Part shown: positions 1 through 11,098 of the stretch, piece by piece | How positions within the stretch are numbered: the stretch's first letter is position 1 | Layout: each line of letters opens with the position of its first letter | Assembly: GCA_949316235.1 (NCBI GenBank) | Contig: OX438747.1 | Span: 5,270,501 to 5,334,500, forward strand | From: Oegoconia quadripuncta | Taxonomy: Eukaryota; Arthropoda; Insecta; Lepidoptera; Autostichidae | Length of the DNA: 64,000 nucleotides | Direction of reading: 5' to 3' | Notes under the pieces: generated by a model | Told to the model about the DNA's origin: nothing | Database searches by the model: none | Seen by the model: only the letters and a program-made list of their open reading frames with translations | Program-made: the position numbers and the translations under genes

Positions 1-284
1 CAACCTTTCCATCTCACCTTGATCTTAAATTGGTAAACCAATCTAACTAAAGTTTAAAGTTTCATCCTGCTGTGTAAACATCTGAAACAAGATTTAGTCT
101 GTTGAAAATCAAACTGACGGTTACGAGTGTGAAGTGCAAAAATAGATGGTTAGGTAGAATGACTAGGCATTAAATTAGGCTAAAAAATAGACAATTTGCC
201 TGATAATATAGTAGTAACATGTGGTGTGAGGATCTAGTGTCTGTCAGGAAGATGAAGGAAGGAATAAAGTTCTACAAAACTTAC
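1..284. other. No recognisable feature
   Basis: AT-rich sequence without a coding stretch or a repeat that I can match elsewhere in the window. Confidence 0.4.
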
Positions 285-567
285 AAAGTGTCGGTGGCTC
301 GGCGGTTTTGACGCGATCTCGCGAATTTGGGACGTCCGGGATTAGTATTTTTAAATTTAATCTAATTACTTATGTGCATTTATCCGACTGCACCTAAACG
401 GTGAAGGAAAACATCGTGAGGAAACCTGCATGCCTGAGAATAAATATTCAAAGGCATGTGAAGTCCCCCAACCCGCATTGGGCCAGCGTAGTGGACGGCC
501 CATACTCCCTATATAAGGCCTATATCCCTGCAGTGGGATGTTTCCGTTGATGACGATGATGATGAAA
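285..567 (+). repeat. SINE-C copy (tRNA-derived head plus conserved body)
   Basis: The body carries gaaggaaaacatcgtgagg, then a stretch on aacccgcattgggccagcg, and ends in a GATGAT-type tail. The same body recurs near 14880-15090 and 23755-23820. The head (ggtggctcggcggtttt, with a degenerate B-box-like region) looks tRNA-derived. Family membership is seen in the sequence; the tRNA origin is inferred. Confidence 0.8.
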
Positions 568-871
568 TTTACAAAAGGGGAGGATGAATAGGCAGATAAT
601 TTGCAGTGTTATATGGAGGATAAGGGTTGTGAGACGATGCCAAGTATAGCCTTGGCTGAGTACTATAAGAGATTGATTTGAGGGAGATCTCTTTGTAAAT
701 TGAAATGGCAAGTCAGGGTCAGGTGTCTGTTTTTGTTAAGAAAATTGAGGAAAACAACGGATAACTACACAACATAATATAATTATACTATAATTATAGT
801 CTTATCATCACCGAAATGGCCGAAACGTTTCACTGTCAATAAATAATAAATAAATAAATATAAATAAATAA
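568..871. other. No recognisable feature
   Basis: AT-rich sequence ending in a TAAATAAATA simple run. No coding signal seen. Confidence 0.35.
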
Positions 872-1027
872 ATATCCCTAGACATACACACAGCGTTATC
901 TAGTTCCACAGTAAGCAACTATATGCTTGTGTTGTGGATACCAGATGGTTGATATACTAAATAAATACATTTTTTTTTTTGTAAATAAATACTTATTATA
1001 AATGAAAACATCCATAACTCCATAAAT
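872..1027 (-). repeat. SINE-B copy lacking its tRNA-like head
   Basis: It shares the cacagcg..atctagttcca segment, the gcttgtgttgtggatacca segment and the T-run with the full copies near 61010 and 62490. It stops before the head that carries the B box. SINE-B heads read on the minus strand. Confidence 0.75.
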
Positions 1028-1315
1028 AATTAAAAACTTATGGAATTTTCTTGTATTACCAGTCAGGCGCACCTAAGGCCTTAGAAATAGCCAGTCGACT
1101 GAGTAACTGGAGGGCCGGAGCACACAAGACACTGCAGATTGATAAACACTAATGCAGGTGCTTGAGGGAGAGAACCTGACAGTTGGCCAGAGAACTTCGT
1201 GACGTGTGGTAGTTGCTACCGAGCGGTTTTTGAATGTCAGCAGCTGACGTTTTAGGGTAACGTTAGCTGCCGTATTTTAAATTTAGAATTCAGTAAAATT
1301 TTAAATTAGGGATAG

Positions 1316-1524
1316 AATCTAACTAATAATTATTGATGTGAAAGTTTTGATGTTTGTTTGGTTGTTTGTTGCTCAATCACGGCGAAACGGATGAACGGAT
1401 TTGGATGAAATTTGGTATATAGGTAGTATATGCCCTGGATTAAGACATATATTTCTTATCCCGGTAAAGTGAGTAGTTCCCGCTGGATAAACAATTTTCC
1501 ACGCAGGCGAAGTCGCGGGCGGAT
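1316..1524 (+). mobile_element. Helitron-like non-autonomous repeat
   Basis: It begins tctaactaataatta, contains the tgctcaatcacggcgaaac and gataaagtgagtagttccc type segments, and ends near cgcgggcgga. The same order is found at 58078-58292 and, reversed, at 19126-19566. A TC-type start and a CTAG-type end in the reversed copy suggest a Helitron-like family. The superfamily is inferred. Confidence 0.55.
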
Positions 1525-1869
1525 AGGTAATCCATAATAAATGAAACGGATGCAGTGGCCACATTAAATTGTTTTAACTGTTTGCACTACTTAAAAATAT
1601 CGGAATCTGTATCAACACACAACATACTTGTTTTTCCCAGTTATGGCTTTATTGATGAGATAGGTATATAATTATTACTCGAGTGGCAACACCATCAACT
1701 GTCATTTCGTAGGGCGCCCCCTTAACGCTCTTTTTAAGCGACTTCAAAAAAGGAGGAGGTTCTGTATTCGGGGCGTATTTTTTTTTATGTATGTACACCG
1801 ATATCTCCGAGATTTGTTCTTAGAAACATTAAACACCTACGTAGATCAAATCTAAACAATAAAAGGTTT
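1525..1869. other. Unassigned; holds one repeat-like segment
   Basis: Around 1736-1822 there is aagcgacttcaaaaaaggag followed by a T-rich stretch and a gatatctccgag motif. I associate this with a dispersed lepidopteran repeat, but there is no second copy in this window. No coding signal. Confidence 0.3.
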
Positions 1870-2098
1870 AGAAAGTGGTGGTTGCAGTTCGAATCCCATC
1901 GTGGTAAATATTAGCTACAACCATCTAAATCTGCCGCAAAGCAGCACTGTTATGACCGTGTTGTGGTCCGGCTGTTTGTGATGCAATAGCCAGTACCCAA
2001 ATTAGTTGAGGGTTCCGGGTGGATGTGCTTTCTTCCTTCATCTTCACTTAACATCACGTGTGATCGAAGAAAAGCGCTAACCCGTTGTGCAATTAAAA
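1870..2098 (+). repeat. SINE-A copy, divergent
   Basis: It retains a B-box-like gttcgaatcc at its head, the atctgccgc..agca segment, the ccggttgtcagag-type region in altered form, and the cttcacttaacatca and aacccgttgtgca end followed by an A-run. It is more diverged than the copies at 12719 and 33076. Confidence 0.75.
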
Positions 2099-3261
2099 AA
2101 TTGACTTGTGTTTATAATAGTTCGACTCACCTAGAATAAGTATTGGTATCTGTATCAGTATAGGCTAACTATATATTATATGTAATTCAAATGTTAATTG
2201 TATTGTTATCCGTCTTTCCATCCGTCCATCAAAACCATAGATTGTGACTCGATAAATGGTAAAACCGACAAAGTTCATATTATACGAGTATTACAGTAGT
2301 AGTACTACTTACTACCTATGTGCATAAGGAAGGAAGTGATCCTCAAGATACAAGTTTGACCTAGTTTGAGGATCAGAGTACAAGCATTACAATATTTAAG
2401 CACTTTAGTAATTAGACTGTTACTTGTAATTATTTTTTTTGAAAATAAATAAACCTATAAATAAAGCTAAATTCGACCATATTTCTCATGTGATAACTGT
2501 CAAAGTTATTATAAGTTTCATTTATTCATTTGTGTATCATATGAAGAGCGTTTAAAAAGTTTACAAAGTTTACAAAATGATTTGTTGAATAAATTGGTGT
2601 CAAATTCTTGTAAAATATTGAAGTCTCGTACGTAAGGTACGACTCCAACTCGCGCTTGATAGTCTTTTTATAAATCGGATATCAGCAACCTCAATACAAA
2701 AACCAAACTCATTCGAATCTGTTAAATTTCTTGTGATTGATGATCAAAATACGTCAATCTATTGTCCACGAACTCAGTTACCGGAGTGAAACGGCTTTCT
2801 ATTATTTAGTTTTGGTTGATTGATGACACGTCCGCACCAGCGCAGCGTCAGACTCAATGACACCTGTATTTGGTAATCTCGGGATGCCATAACCGTGTAG
2901 TGACCTAAATATGTCACTCATAGGGATTTCATTTTAGGCCTCCAATATGCACAAAGTATTTTTAGTGATATATTTGCATAGATAAGTGGATTAACCGATG
3001 CAAGATACCTACGAACTTATCATGATTTAAAACAGTTATAAATAAAATTTTGTGACACAATCGTATTGGATGATCGTTTTCGATTAACGAAGTTAAAAGC
3101 GTCTTTTTCTCAATGTTCAGCATCTTAAATCCTCGATTACAGAGATAAATGCTTTGATCACAATCTGGGTACAAAACAACAGATTACTAAATAGGTAGTT
3201 ACTTCGTAAACTAAATGAAGATTTGTGGCCACCACGATCTGTTTAGAAAATTAGTATAATA
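2099..3261. other. No gene; one small 5S-like fragment
   Basis: Mostly unique AT-rich sequence. Around 3068-3100 there is gttttcgattaacgaagtta, which matches the head of the 5S-derived SINE at 57207. Nothing else recognised. Confidence 0.4.
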
Positions 3262-3487
3262 ATAAATAAATATCCTTGGACATGCACACAATGCCATCTA
3301 GTTCCACTTTAAGCAACTATATACTTGTGTTGTGGATACCAAATGGTTGATACACTACATAAATATATTTTTTTTTGGAAATAAATACTAATTATAAATG
3401 AAAAACATATGCCCCTAGCGGGATTCGAACCCGCGATCTTTTGGTATAGTGGTCAGAGTTTCTAACCACTACACGAAACAGGTAGTC
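3262..3487 (-). repeat. SINE-B copy
   Basis: Full-type copy. After the atctagttcca part and T-run comes the antisense tRNA-like head: cgggattcgaacccgcg (B box, reverse complement) and tctaaccactacac (A-box side). The head therefore reads on the minus strand. Confidence 0.85.
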
Positions 3488-3936
3488 AGTAAATTAGGCC
3501 GTAAAGGTCGTAGTTGTGCAACAGGCGCAACATACTTAGTTTAACTTACAGAATAACATAGCTGTTACCTAATAACAGCTATTCGCTCGTGGTTAGTAAT
3601 TTTTAATTTTTCTCATCTTTCCCTAAACTTTTAGTACTATATATTAATTGTGTGACTATGTGTTGATTGAAGTTCTTACACAATTCGAACTCCCAAATAA
3701 AACAGGCTCGCCTAATTCATCATCACGTACCAACGAATTTTTATGCGTCATATATTAAAATAATGGTCTATAAAAACATCGTTAAATTGTAATAAAGATA
3801 CAATAAATATACATTTTCACAAAACGTATACAACGGGTAATTTGACGTAGAAAATTTACTACTCGGAAACTTTCCAGAATTTTTCTAAACGAAATTGGGA
3901 AACTTTTCTTTGCACAATCCGCTGGATGTTCGTATA
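3488..3936. other. No recognisable feature
   Basis: No repeat or coding signal recognised before the inverted-repeat element at 3937. Confidence 0.35.
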
Positions 3937-4482
3937 CAGGGTGTCCAGTAATTAATGGATAACCTAGTAGTGGCAGGCAGAGGAACTAGTGACTGCTTAG
4001 AAAAAAAAGCCTCAGCAGTATGTCTGTGTTTATTTTTTTTAGGAAATTGCTACATTTACTTACTAAAATAGCCAATATGCCCACAAGTATCGGATTTCTT
4101 TTCTCTTTTTTATGAATAACTATCTTGAATAGTGGTTCTACTAAATAAAAAAGAATAAGCAGAATTTCTTTAGTAGGTTTTATAAGAAGCGCTGTTTTCA
4201 TAATTTTGTTCGCACAATTTGGAACCTCGTCGTGTAAAAAAAAATATGGAGACCTAAGTGGCCAACTTCTCAAAAAATTGCCTAGGTAATGCTCATTCTA
4301 AAGCGATATAACACTTACCATTTGCTTGAAAAACAAAAAAGTTATTGCTGTTTTAATCATTGTAAGAGCTGTGTTTTACAAATTGGAAGAGGATTATGCC
4401 ATATTATTATGATTTTTTCTAAGCAGCCACTAGTTCCTCTGCCTGCCACTACTGGGTTATCCATTAATTACTGGACACCCTG
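3937..4482. mobile_element. MITE-3: terminal-inverted-repeat element, 546 bp
   Basis: The two ends are near-perfect inverted repeats of about 70 bp: cagggtgtccagtaattaat at the left, its complement at the right, continuing through the ggcaggcagaggaactagt segment. Flanks are TATA on both sides, suggesting a TA or TATA target duplication. It carries no transposase, so it is non-autonomous. Overlapping short ORFs are not coding. Confidence 0.85.
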
Positions 4483-4488
4483 TATATA

Positions 4489-5531
4489 CAGGGCGTCCCA
4501 CGGCTATGCCACATGGAGGGAAAGTACCTTGAATTTTGTAGATGGAACATTTTACTGAAAGAAGACATTATTTTAATTTAAAAAACAATTTAAACTGCAT
4601 TATTTTATATAATCATTTTAAATAAGTACATGGTTGAACCGGGAATCGAACCCTTTATTTATAAAAAAAAATTACCATGTAGCTTTATCATACCGATCGA
4701 AAGGCTTCATCATAAGGATTATTTTTTGCTAAATAACATAGTGTCAGAAATAAAAGGAAGACCATGAATTTTAACATTAGATGTGCAATTGTGTTCAGAA
4801 AAATGAAAGGCTGACATTGCCGTAAGGACATACAACTGACATTATCATTACTAATACTAATTATCCACTCGAGAAGTATGCATCATTTCCCTATTATAAT
4901 TTAAGTTCATGATAAAATGATAAAGAGATACGTAATTAGTAAGTAGGTACCTGGTTGTATGCCGTATCCTGAATCTGCCGAAAGACGCGTAAATGATTTT
5001 CTCCATCGCAATGCGGCTGGCTGATTAGATTTTTTTTTATGGGGTTATGTAAAAAATTTAGTTTACAAGAACCAGTATCAAAGTGTCCACGAGCTACAAA
5101 CAGAACTTCGACGTATTATTCTAAATATCCACCACAACATGATCAAAAAATCGACAGGGAGCGAAATAATCAAAAGAGTGCGACTTTGTATTGACCAGGA
5201 AGGGGCTCATTTTGAGCATTTGATAAATTGATTAATTTTGTATTAAAAATGTTAAAATTCATGGTCTTCCTTTTATTTCTGACACTATGTTATTTAGAAA
5301 AAAATAATCCTTATGATGAAGCCTTTCGATCGGTATGATAAAGCTACATGGTAATTTTTTTTTTATAAATAAAGGGTTCGATTCCCGGTTCAACCATGTA
5401 CTTATTTAAAAATCTATGAAAGCAGTTTAAATTGTTTTTTAAATTAAAATAATGTCTTCTTTCAGTGAAATGTTCCATTTACAAAATTCAAGGTACTTTC
5501 CCTCCATGTGGCATAGCCGTGGGACGCCCTG
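4489..5531. mobile_element. MITE-4: fold-back element with ~285-bp inverted arms
   Basis: Arms at 4489-4779 and 5250-5531 are long inverted repeats starting cagggcgtcccacggctatg. The flanks are again TATA. Each arm contains a tRNA B-box-like motif (ggttcgattcc on plus at 5375-5385; its complement near 4640), as if a SINE head had been captured before the arms formed. The central 470 bp has no recognised coding content. About 1.04 kb in all. Confidence 0.8.
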
Positions 5532-5662
5532 TATATACCGGGTGAGTTTTTTACCGCAAGGAAAAAATAGGGCATATTGGGTAAGTGATATAGAAGGTAG
5601 TTTTATTTCTTTTTCAAAAACGCACGCGTGCGCCGGCCGGAGATTGATATGCGATTGGCGTT

Positions 5663-5930
5663 ATTTTTTTTTGTTTTAATAAATAAATAACACAGCGCCC
5701 TCTAGTTCGACTTTAAGCAACTATAGGCTTGTGTTGTTGATACCAGGTGGTTGATATACTACATAAATACATTTTTTTTTGTAAATAATTACTTATTATA
5801 AATAAAAAGATCCATAACTCGGGTACACGTGTCCGTATTCATCATACAAACATATGCCCCTTGCGGGATTCGAACCCGCGACCTTTTGGTATAGTGATCA
5901 GAGTTTCTAACCACTACACCAAACAGGTCG
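5663..5930 (-). repeat. SINE-B copy nested in MITE-1
   Basis: It contains gcgccctctagttcga, the tgtgttgttgatacca segment, the gggattcgaacccgcg antisense B box and the ccactacaccaaacagg end. The MITE-1 sequence resumes at once afterwards (attcttagggctcctatc), showing insertion after MITE-1. Confidence 0.85.
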
Positions 5931-6157
5931 ATTCTTAGGGCTCCTATCGGGCAAAATTTTTTGTCAAAAAAAAATTGGATGTCATAGTTTCTCCAAGTTG
6001 TCTTTATTTATTTAATGATGTAATTATATGGAATTAACTACAAACGCGACCCTCAAATGACACGATTAACGCTTTATTCTATGATAGTTGTGAAAACAAT
6101 ATTGAACTACCTATGTCAATACCTTCTATTTCACTTACCTAATTATGCCCTATTTTT

Positions 6158-7150
6158 AATGGGGCGTATACTAAATGGTTTAGCATCGAGAAAGGTGTTA
6201 GACAGGGTTGTGTTGCGTCCCCATGGCTGTTTAACTTATTCATGGACAGTTGCCTGCAAATATTGAAAGAGTATGAATGTGGATTGAGAATGAATGGGTT
6301 ACTCGTCAAATGTCTCCTCTATGCCGATGATCAAGTAATCCTTGCGTCGTCCCAAGAGGAGTTACAAGAGATGGTAACACTTATGAATACGGCTTTGAAA
6401 GAAAAAGGAATGAAAGTCAATGTGATTAAAACGAAAGTTATGGTATTTGAGAGAGGGGTATGTATGACGGATTGCAATATTTTGATAGACAGAGAAAAAG
6501 TGGAGCAAGTGCGTGAATTTGTGTATTTGGGTTCACTGTTTACAAGGGATGGTAAGTGTGAGAAGGACATCGAAAGAAGAGTGAATGCCGGAAATCAGGT
6601 AAATGGAGCACTGCATGCCTTTATGAGGAGCCAGAATGTGTCCAAAAAAGCTCGTCTGGCTGTTCATGGCGGGGTGCTGGTTCCAACACTGACTTACGGG
6701 AGTGAATGCTGGGTATGGCAAAAGAAGAATGAAAGTAGAATAAATGCAGTGGAAATGAGATCATTGAGAAGTATGAATGGGGTGACTCTGAAAGATAAAA
6801 TCAGAAATAGTGTAATTAGGGAGTTAAGCAGTGTGAATGAAGATGTAGTGACAAAGATTGAAAAAGGTATGCTGAGATGGTTTGGACATGTGGAGAGGAT
6901 GAATGAAAGAAGACTTACGAAAGAGATATACAAAGCGAATGTGGATGGTAGTGTTGGTAGGGGAAGACCACGGCGAACGTACCATGATCAAATCGGGGAC
7001 GTCTTAAAGAAAGGCCAAGTCAAGAGTACCCTAAACCGACGAGCATGTATGAACAACCTTATGAGAGTGAAGGAAGCAGAAGAGGTGTGTCAGGATCGTA
7101 GCAAGTGGAAGTCTGTGGTCTCTGCCTACCCCAATGGGAAACAGGCGTGA
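6158..7150 (+). CDS. Reverse transcriptase C-terminal part of an RTE-like LINE
   Basis: An open frame of 330 codons plus stop, truncated at its 5' end by incomplete reverse transcription, so it has no native start. Near the beginning is a [17 protein letters not shown] motif typical of reverse transcriptase palm block 4, followed about 40 residues later by the catalytic YADD box. Further on come a YLGS segment, a YGSECW motif and an [10 protein letters not shown] motif, the order seen in RTE-type and related LINE proteins. The upstream endonuclease and fingers are absent, so the fragment cannot mobilise itself. The clade assignment (RTE) is inferred from motif style. Confidence 0.88.
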   Translation, partial: NGAYTKWFSIEKGVRQGCVASPWLFNLFMDSCLQILKEYECGLRMNGLLVKCLLYADDQVILASSQEELQEMVTLMNTALKEKGMKVNVIKTKVMVFERGVCMTDCNILIDREKVEQVREFVYLGSLFTRDGKCEKDIERRVNAGNQVNGALHAFMRSQNVSKKARLAVHGGVLVPTLTYGSECWVWQKKNESRINAVEMRSLRSMNGVTLKDKIRNSVIRELSSVNEDVVTKIEKGMLRWFGHVERMNERRLTKEIYKANVDGSVGRGRPRRTYHDQIGDVLKKGQVKSTLNRRACMNNLMRVKEAEEVCQDRSKWKSVVSAYPNGKQA

Positions 7151-7169
7151 CATTATGTATGTATGTATG
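6158..7169 (+). mobile_element. RTE-like LINE 3' end, 5'-truncated, with target-site duplication
   Basis: A non-LTR retrotransposon fragment of 1012 bp ending in an (ATGT)n run. It is flanked by TATTTTT on the left (6151-6157) and the right (7170-7176), a 7-bp target-site duplication inside MITE-1. The reading frame is uninterrupted, so this is a fairly recent insertion. Degenerate copies of the family occur at 23838-24602 and 34486-34742 (minus) and 55000-55327 (plus). Confidence 0.88.
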
Positions 7170-7202
7170 TATTTTTTTCTTACGGTAAAAAAACTCATCC
7201 AG

Positions 7203-8075
7203 TATATTTATTAGGCAAGAGATAAAAAGATAGAGGTGAGCAATTCAGTGAGTCAGATTGTCATGGACAGGTAGGTTACATTTTTATGATACACCCACAG
7301 CACAGACAAGCCTAATGTGGGGCTAAAGGTAACAGAATCGGGTAACTAATCTATACTACAAACATGTAAATTGTAAACGTGTCTTATTAATATCGATTTA
7401 TGTAACTATTGTACCATGCTTCAAATAAATCATGTTTCATTTTCAATTTTAAAACCGATGCAATGAATAAAGACCTCCGACAGCAGGAAAATCAATTTAA
7501 ATACGGTACTATATGGCTTGGGAAAACGAACACCTATTTTTTATTTATTGCTAATAGATAAATAGGTTATTTCATACATAACAGGACCTTATTTCTGGGT
7601 TCAGCATATCTACCTAGACCTACGATTTTTGCAGTTCTCCCATTTAATTTTCTATTATTTTTTTTAGTACGGGTTTTAGATATTTAAACTTTTATTTTAT
7701 CAAAATTTTTCATCTACTTTTAACAAAACCAGTCCGAATTACATCATTAAGGATAACCGTGAGGTGAGACAGACATACGAACATGGGTACTACAAGGGTC
7801 TCTTTTACGGGCTCACACCTCAACTTACATCTTATTGAATTGGTTATTAGATATAGTTCTGGCTCTTTAGCCTCATAAATATACCAATGAAACTCCAAAC
7901 AACCCAAACAAAGCAAAGTTTTGAATTCTATCAGACAAACAAACCTACCCACGGTTACCCAAGCTTGAATTGGACAAAATTAGTACCTTAATATTAAAGT
8001 GGTAACTTTAGTTACAACTACAAGTTTGTAGTAGGAAACTTAGCGAGAGGCAGTGTTTATAGTGTTGTATCAACA
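7203..8075. other. No recognisable feature
   Basis: Unique AT-rich sequence. No coding exon or matched repeat found. Confidence 0.35.
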
Positions 8076-8235
8076 CCGAAAGACCAGCACTAGTAGCATG
8101 ATAGGCGCTATAAACGTTTATATCGCGCGAGATAATATTTGGCCTGCTCATTCGCTTGGACGAAATATACAACTATCCTACTCTCACTCCTACGTCGCGC
8201 ACGACAAACGATGTCTTGCTACGGAGGCAGGAACT
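8076..8235 (+). repeat. Two-copy repeat, copy 1
   Basis: It matches 29060-29228 over the gataatattt, ggacgaaatatacaactat and gcgacaaacgatgtc segments. Both copies lie just upstream of a LINE of the same endonuclease-domain family, so this may be part of that element or a shared target. Function unknown. Confidence 0.6.
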
Positions 8236-8375
8236 TTACGGCACGTTTAGCGGAATAATATGTGGTGATCACAGAGCAGGCAGCCTCATTAAAAGTTGGA
8301 ACACGACCAGCCTTCTGAGCACCATGCCGCACGGCAGCCTTTTAGATGGCATCTTTTATATATTTGGCAACAAGT
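8236..8375 (+). pseudogene. Relic of an endonuclease-domain LINE C-terminus
   Basis: The translation keeps GDHRAG, a degraded serine-leucine stretch, then MPHGSLLDGIFYI. This corresponds to the end of the protein encoded at 28584-28815 (GDHRAG...LGTMPPRGDALDGIFYL). Only the last 45 or so residues are left and the middle is corrupted. Confidence 0.6.
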
Positions 8376-8465
8376 ATACAGGTCATATGTCGAATCCAGC
8401 TCGGCTGGGCAGCGTTCGGAAAGCTACGTCACATCTCGTCCCAAATACCGTAGTGTCTCAAGACG

Positions 8466-8905
8466 AAAGTCTTTGATCAGTATGTGTTGCCAGTGATGAC
8501 ATGTGGAAGTGAAACGTGGTCGCTCACTGTGGGCCTCATAAGAAGGCTCAAGGTCACCCAAAGAGCAATGGAGAGAGCTACGCTCGGAGTCTCCCTGCGG
8601 GATCGAATCAGAAATGAGGAGATCCACAGGAAAACCAAAGTGAAGATATAGCCCGAAGAATTGCCAAACTGAAGTGGCAGTGGGCGGAGCACATTGCTCG
8701 TAGGACCGATGGCCTTTGGGGCGGAAAGGTGAGTGGCGACCACGCAGCGAAAGACGCAGCGTGGGCAGGCCCCCCACGAGGTGGACCGACGATTTGGTAA
8801 AGATCGCGGGAAGTAGGCAGCACAGGACCGATCGTTGTGGAGATCTTTGGGGGAGGCAGCATCAAGCAGTGGGCATCTTTCAGCTGATATGATGATGATG
8901 ATGAT
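8466..8905 (+). pseudogene. RTE/BovB-like LINE 3' end, decayed
   Basis: Plus-strand translation from 8466 gives KVFDQYVLPVMTCGSETWS, then RVTQRAMERA-like and SLRDRIRNEEIHRKTKV text, the usual C-terminal part of RTE/BovB-type reverse transcriptases. A frameshift or stop (about 8645) is followed in another frame by LKWQWAEHIARRTDG and VGRPPTRWTDDL. It ends in a GATGATGAT tail, typical of RTE elements. Confidence 0.82.
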
Positions 8906-8906
8906 A

Positions 8907-9261
8907 CAGGGTGAATTTGAATTCGTGTAATTCCCATTAACTGGTGACGCCATTCTTGATTACGAAGAGCTTTCCCCAAGGAATCATAGTCGAATTCGAT
9001 TAAACAAAATTGAATTACCCATACAAAGTATAAACCGTTCTGAAACCACGTTTGTTATGGAAGTCTAACAATTTAAGCCTGAATTCGGCTATGGTTCCTA
9101 GAGCCGAAAATTTTTGGAACATGAGAGGGCGGCAAACGAGCATGCGGGTCACCTGGTGGAAAGCAATCACCGCCGCCCATGGACACCCGCAACACCAAAA
9201 GTCACAGTACTTAAAGGTGGTTTCAGAATGGCTTACAGGAATTACATGAATTTATATTTCG
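8907..9261. mobile_element. MITE-2 copy, right end damaged, with internal insertion
   Basis: It starts cagggtgaatttgaattcg immediately after the LINE tail and matches the intact copy at 11099-11481. An unrelated GC-rich stretch lies at about 9105-9225 and the right end breaks off at attacatgaatttatatttc. Confidence 0.75.
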
Positions 9262-9382
9262 AAGTGTTTGGTGCATTTTTTTTTATAATTGATATAAGTA
9301 AAAACAGATACATGATATTTATGCACATCAAAAAGGAGGTATTTACAAGAAATAAAAAATACCAAAGCACGAAACCAGACTA

Positions 9383-9425
9383 GAACACGTTTTCTCCATG
9401 ATTGTGATAGGTAGAAAACGTGTTC
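9383..9425. repeat. Short hairpin
   Basis: gaacacgttttct is followed 17 bases later by its reverse complement agaaaacgtgttc, a 13-bp perfect stem. No function evident. Confidence 0.6.
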
Positions 9426-9431
9426 GTAATC

Positions 9432-9969
9432 TTAAAACTAGATTACATTAGACTCGAACAGTCGAGAGCAACAAACAAACAAATAATTTAGAATTTAGAT
9501 TAGATGGTATGAGTGGACTAGTCTGGTAATTTAATTGTGTAATTTCCACCTCAGAAATTTTTAAATAGCGGCGAAACCCGCAGATCACTAACAAAATTTT
9601 CCTGTCAATTAAACGCCAAGCGGCACGGAATGATGTTTTGCCTTGGTTGAAGAAATAGTCGAGATCTTTGTTTACTTCATTATATTGAGCAAACTAAATT
9701 CCTCGGTTTTAAATAGAAACCGCTCTATTTTTATGTGGAACAGTGTAATTATGGAAGCAAAGCTATTAAAGTTTGAAAAATACTACTGTAAACATACCAC
9801 GGGAATTTGCTAAATTTACACCTACCAATAGCTCTGACTTCCAATACGTCCAGAAAATTCAACTCTCCAAATTTTTCTTTAATATTTCAAAGCGCTTAGT
9901 CGATGTCACTGGTGATACGCTTGTTTCCTCGCTCAACGCTTAAGTATCTGCATACAACGAGGAAACGCT
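9432..9969. other. No recognisable feature
   Basis: No matched repeat or coding signal. Confidence 0.3.
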
Positions 9970-10173
9970 GCCAAAAAAAAAAAACTTGGAGAAAATATGA
10001 GTTTTCAAATTAATTTCGCATGATGGGTACCCTACGAATTCCGCCAGTCGCATATCAGTCTCCGGCCGGCGCGTGCGCCGATGATGGGTTTGAAAAAAAA
10101 AAATTAAAGTATAATTTCTATTTCACTTATCTAATATGCCCTATTTTTTCCTTGCGTAAAAAAATTCATCCGG
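9970..10173. mobile_element. MITE-1 copy, right half only
   Basis: It shares the gccagtcgcatatcagtctc and ccggccggcgcgtgcg segments and the right end (atatgccctattttttcc ... ttcatccgg, then TATA) with the copies at 5538 and 50607. The left end is missing. Confidence 0.75.
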
Positions 10174-10785
10174 TATAATGCCATTTTAGACCTGTTGTCT
10201 CATGAATTAAAGAAACCAGCAACAAGCCTACCTACCTACATTTCCGGGATTATTGTGTGTGTCCTTGATAAAATCTGATGCATAATTATGATGCTAAATG
10301 ATCAGGCGAAAAGTTGACCCTGTTCTATTATGGTTTGAGCGCGCATGCGCTCATGTATTAAATCTTGTCTTATGATAGGGGAAGATCGAAGTAATAACTG
10401 TACATTGTAGAAATACGCTGCCGTAAGGTCACGCCGGACTCTTAATTAATTGAAGTAACATTATTACAATTTATTTTTGTACGGTGATAACTGGAGCGAC
10501 TCGTAGAATTCATCCAGACCAGCATCTATGTACTCATTAGTCCTCTGTTACACTATGATAGTATATATATATACAGGCCGCTTGTACAACGAAACTGTGG
10601 TGGAGTGTTCTTCCTTGGACATTTTTGTACACAATTTATTTACGTTTAGAAGACAGACATACCTGATATTTTGTAATTAAGTTTGACTAATTTTGTAACT
10701 TTAGAACGATTAATTACTTCTTTCTTACTTCATCACCGATAATGAATGTCTGTTAGATTGATTGTTACACTGCTAGCATGATATT
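10174..10785. other. No recognisable feature
   Basis: Contains a short (TA)n run near 10561. No coding signal. Confidence 0.3.
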
Positions 10786-10980
10786 TATAATCAGTGTTTT
10801 GCTCTCTGAGCAATTATACACACTGAGCTATGACCCATTTGTACGGCTGTAGCACACACATACTCTAGTGTATCCTGATGTTAATTTTATGAATTGTTAT
10901 AAAATATGTTTATCCAATTACTTTGGAACTTATGGTATGTGTGTGACTGGAGATACAAATAAACGATTTATCTATCTATG
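10786..10980 (+). mobile_element. LINE 3' UTR tail with (TATC)n end
   Basis: It matches 50645-50822 and 49800-49878: gagctatgacccatttgta, the ggtatgtgtgtgactggaga segment, an AATAAA-like signal and a TATCTATC simple tail. Only the non-coding 3' end of a non-LTR element is present. Confidence 0.7.
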
Positions 10981-11098
10981 TATATTAATATTTCATGTCC
11001 AGAGTTATAGTCTAGTTTTTTAAGTTCTATTATACCTATTCGGCCTTATTATACTGTAACTTGTTCTGTATGCCCAATAAAATAAATAAATAAATAAA

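Larger units (their letters stand above)
5538..7202. mobile_element. MITE-1 copy carrying two nested insertions
   Basis: Left end ccgggtgagttttttaccgc and right end ttacggtaaaaaaactcatc are inverted copies of each other, flanked by TATA. Compared with the intact copy at 15378-15741, this one is interrupted by a SINE-B (about 5663-5930) and by an RTE-type LINE tail (6158-7169). The original element is about 370 bp. Confidence 0.85.

Noticed and set aside
3420..3480. Possible tRNA genes (also near 5865, 12770, 14810, 61200, 62700)
   Set aside because: B-box and A-box-like motifs are present, but each lies in a dispersed SINE with a conserved non-tRNA body, and no complete cloverleaf is seen.
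8424..8979. Long overlapping minus-strand frames
   Set aside because: They are antisense to the RTE-like coding text on the plus strand.
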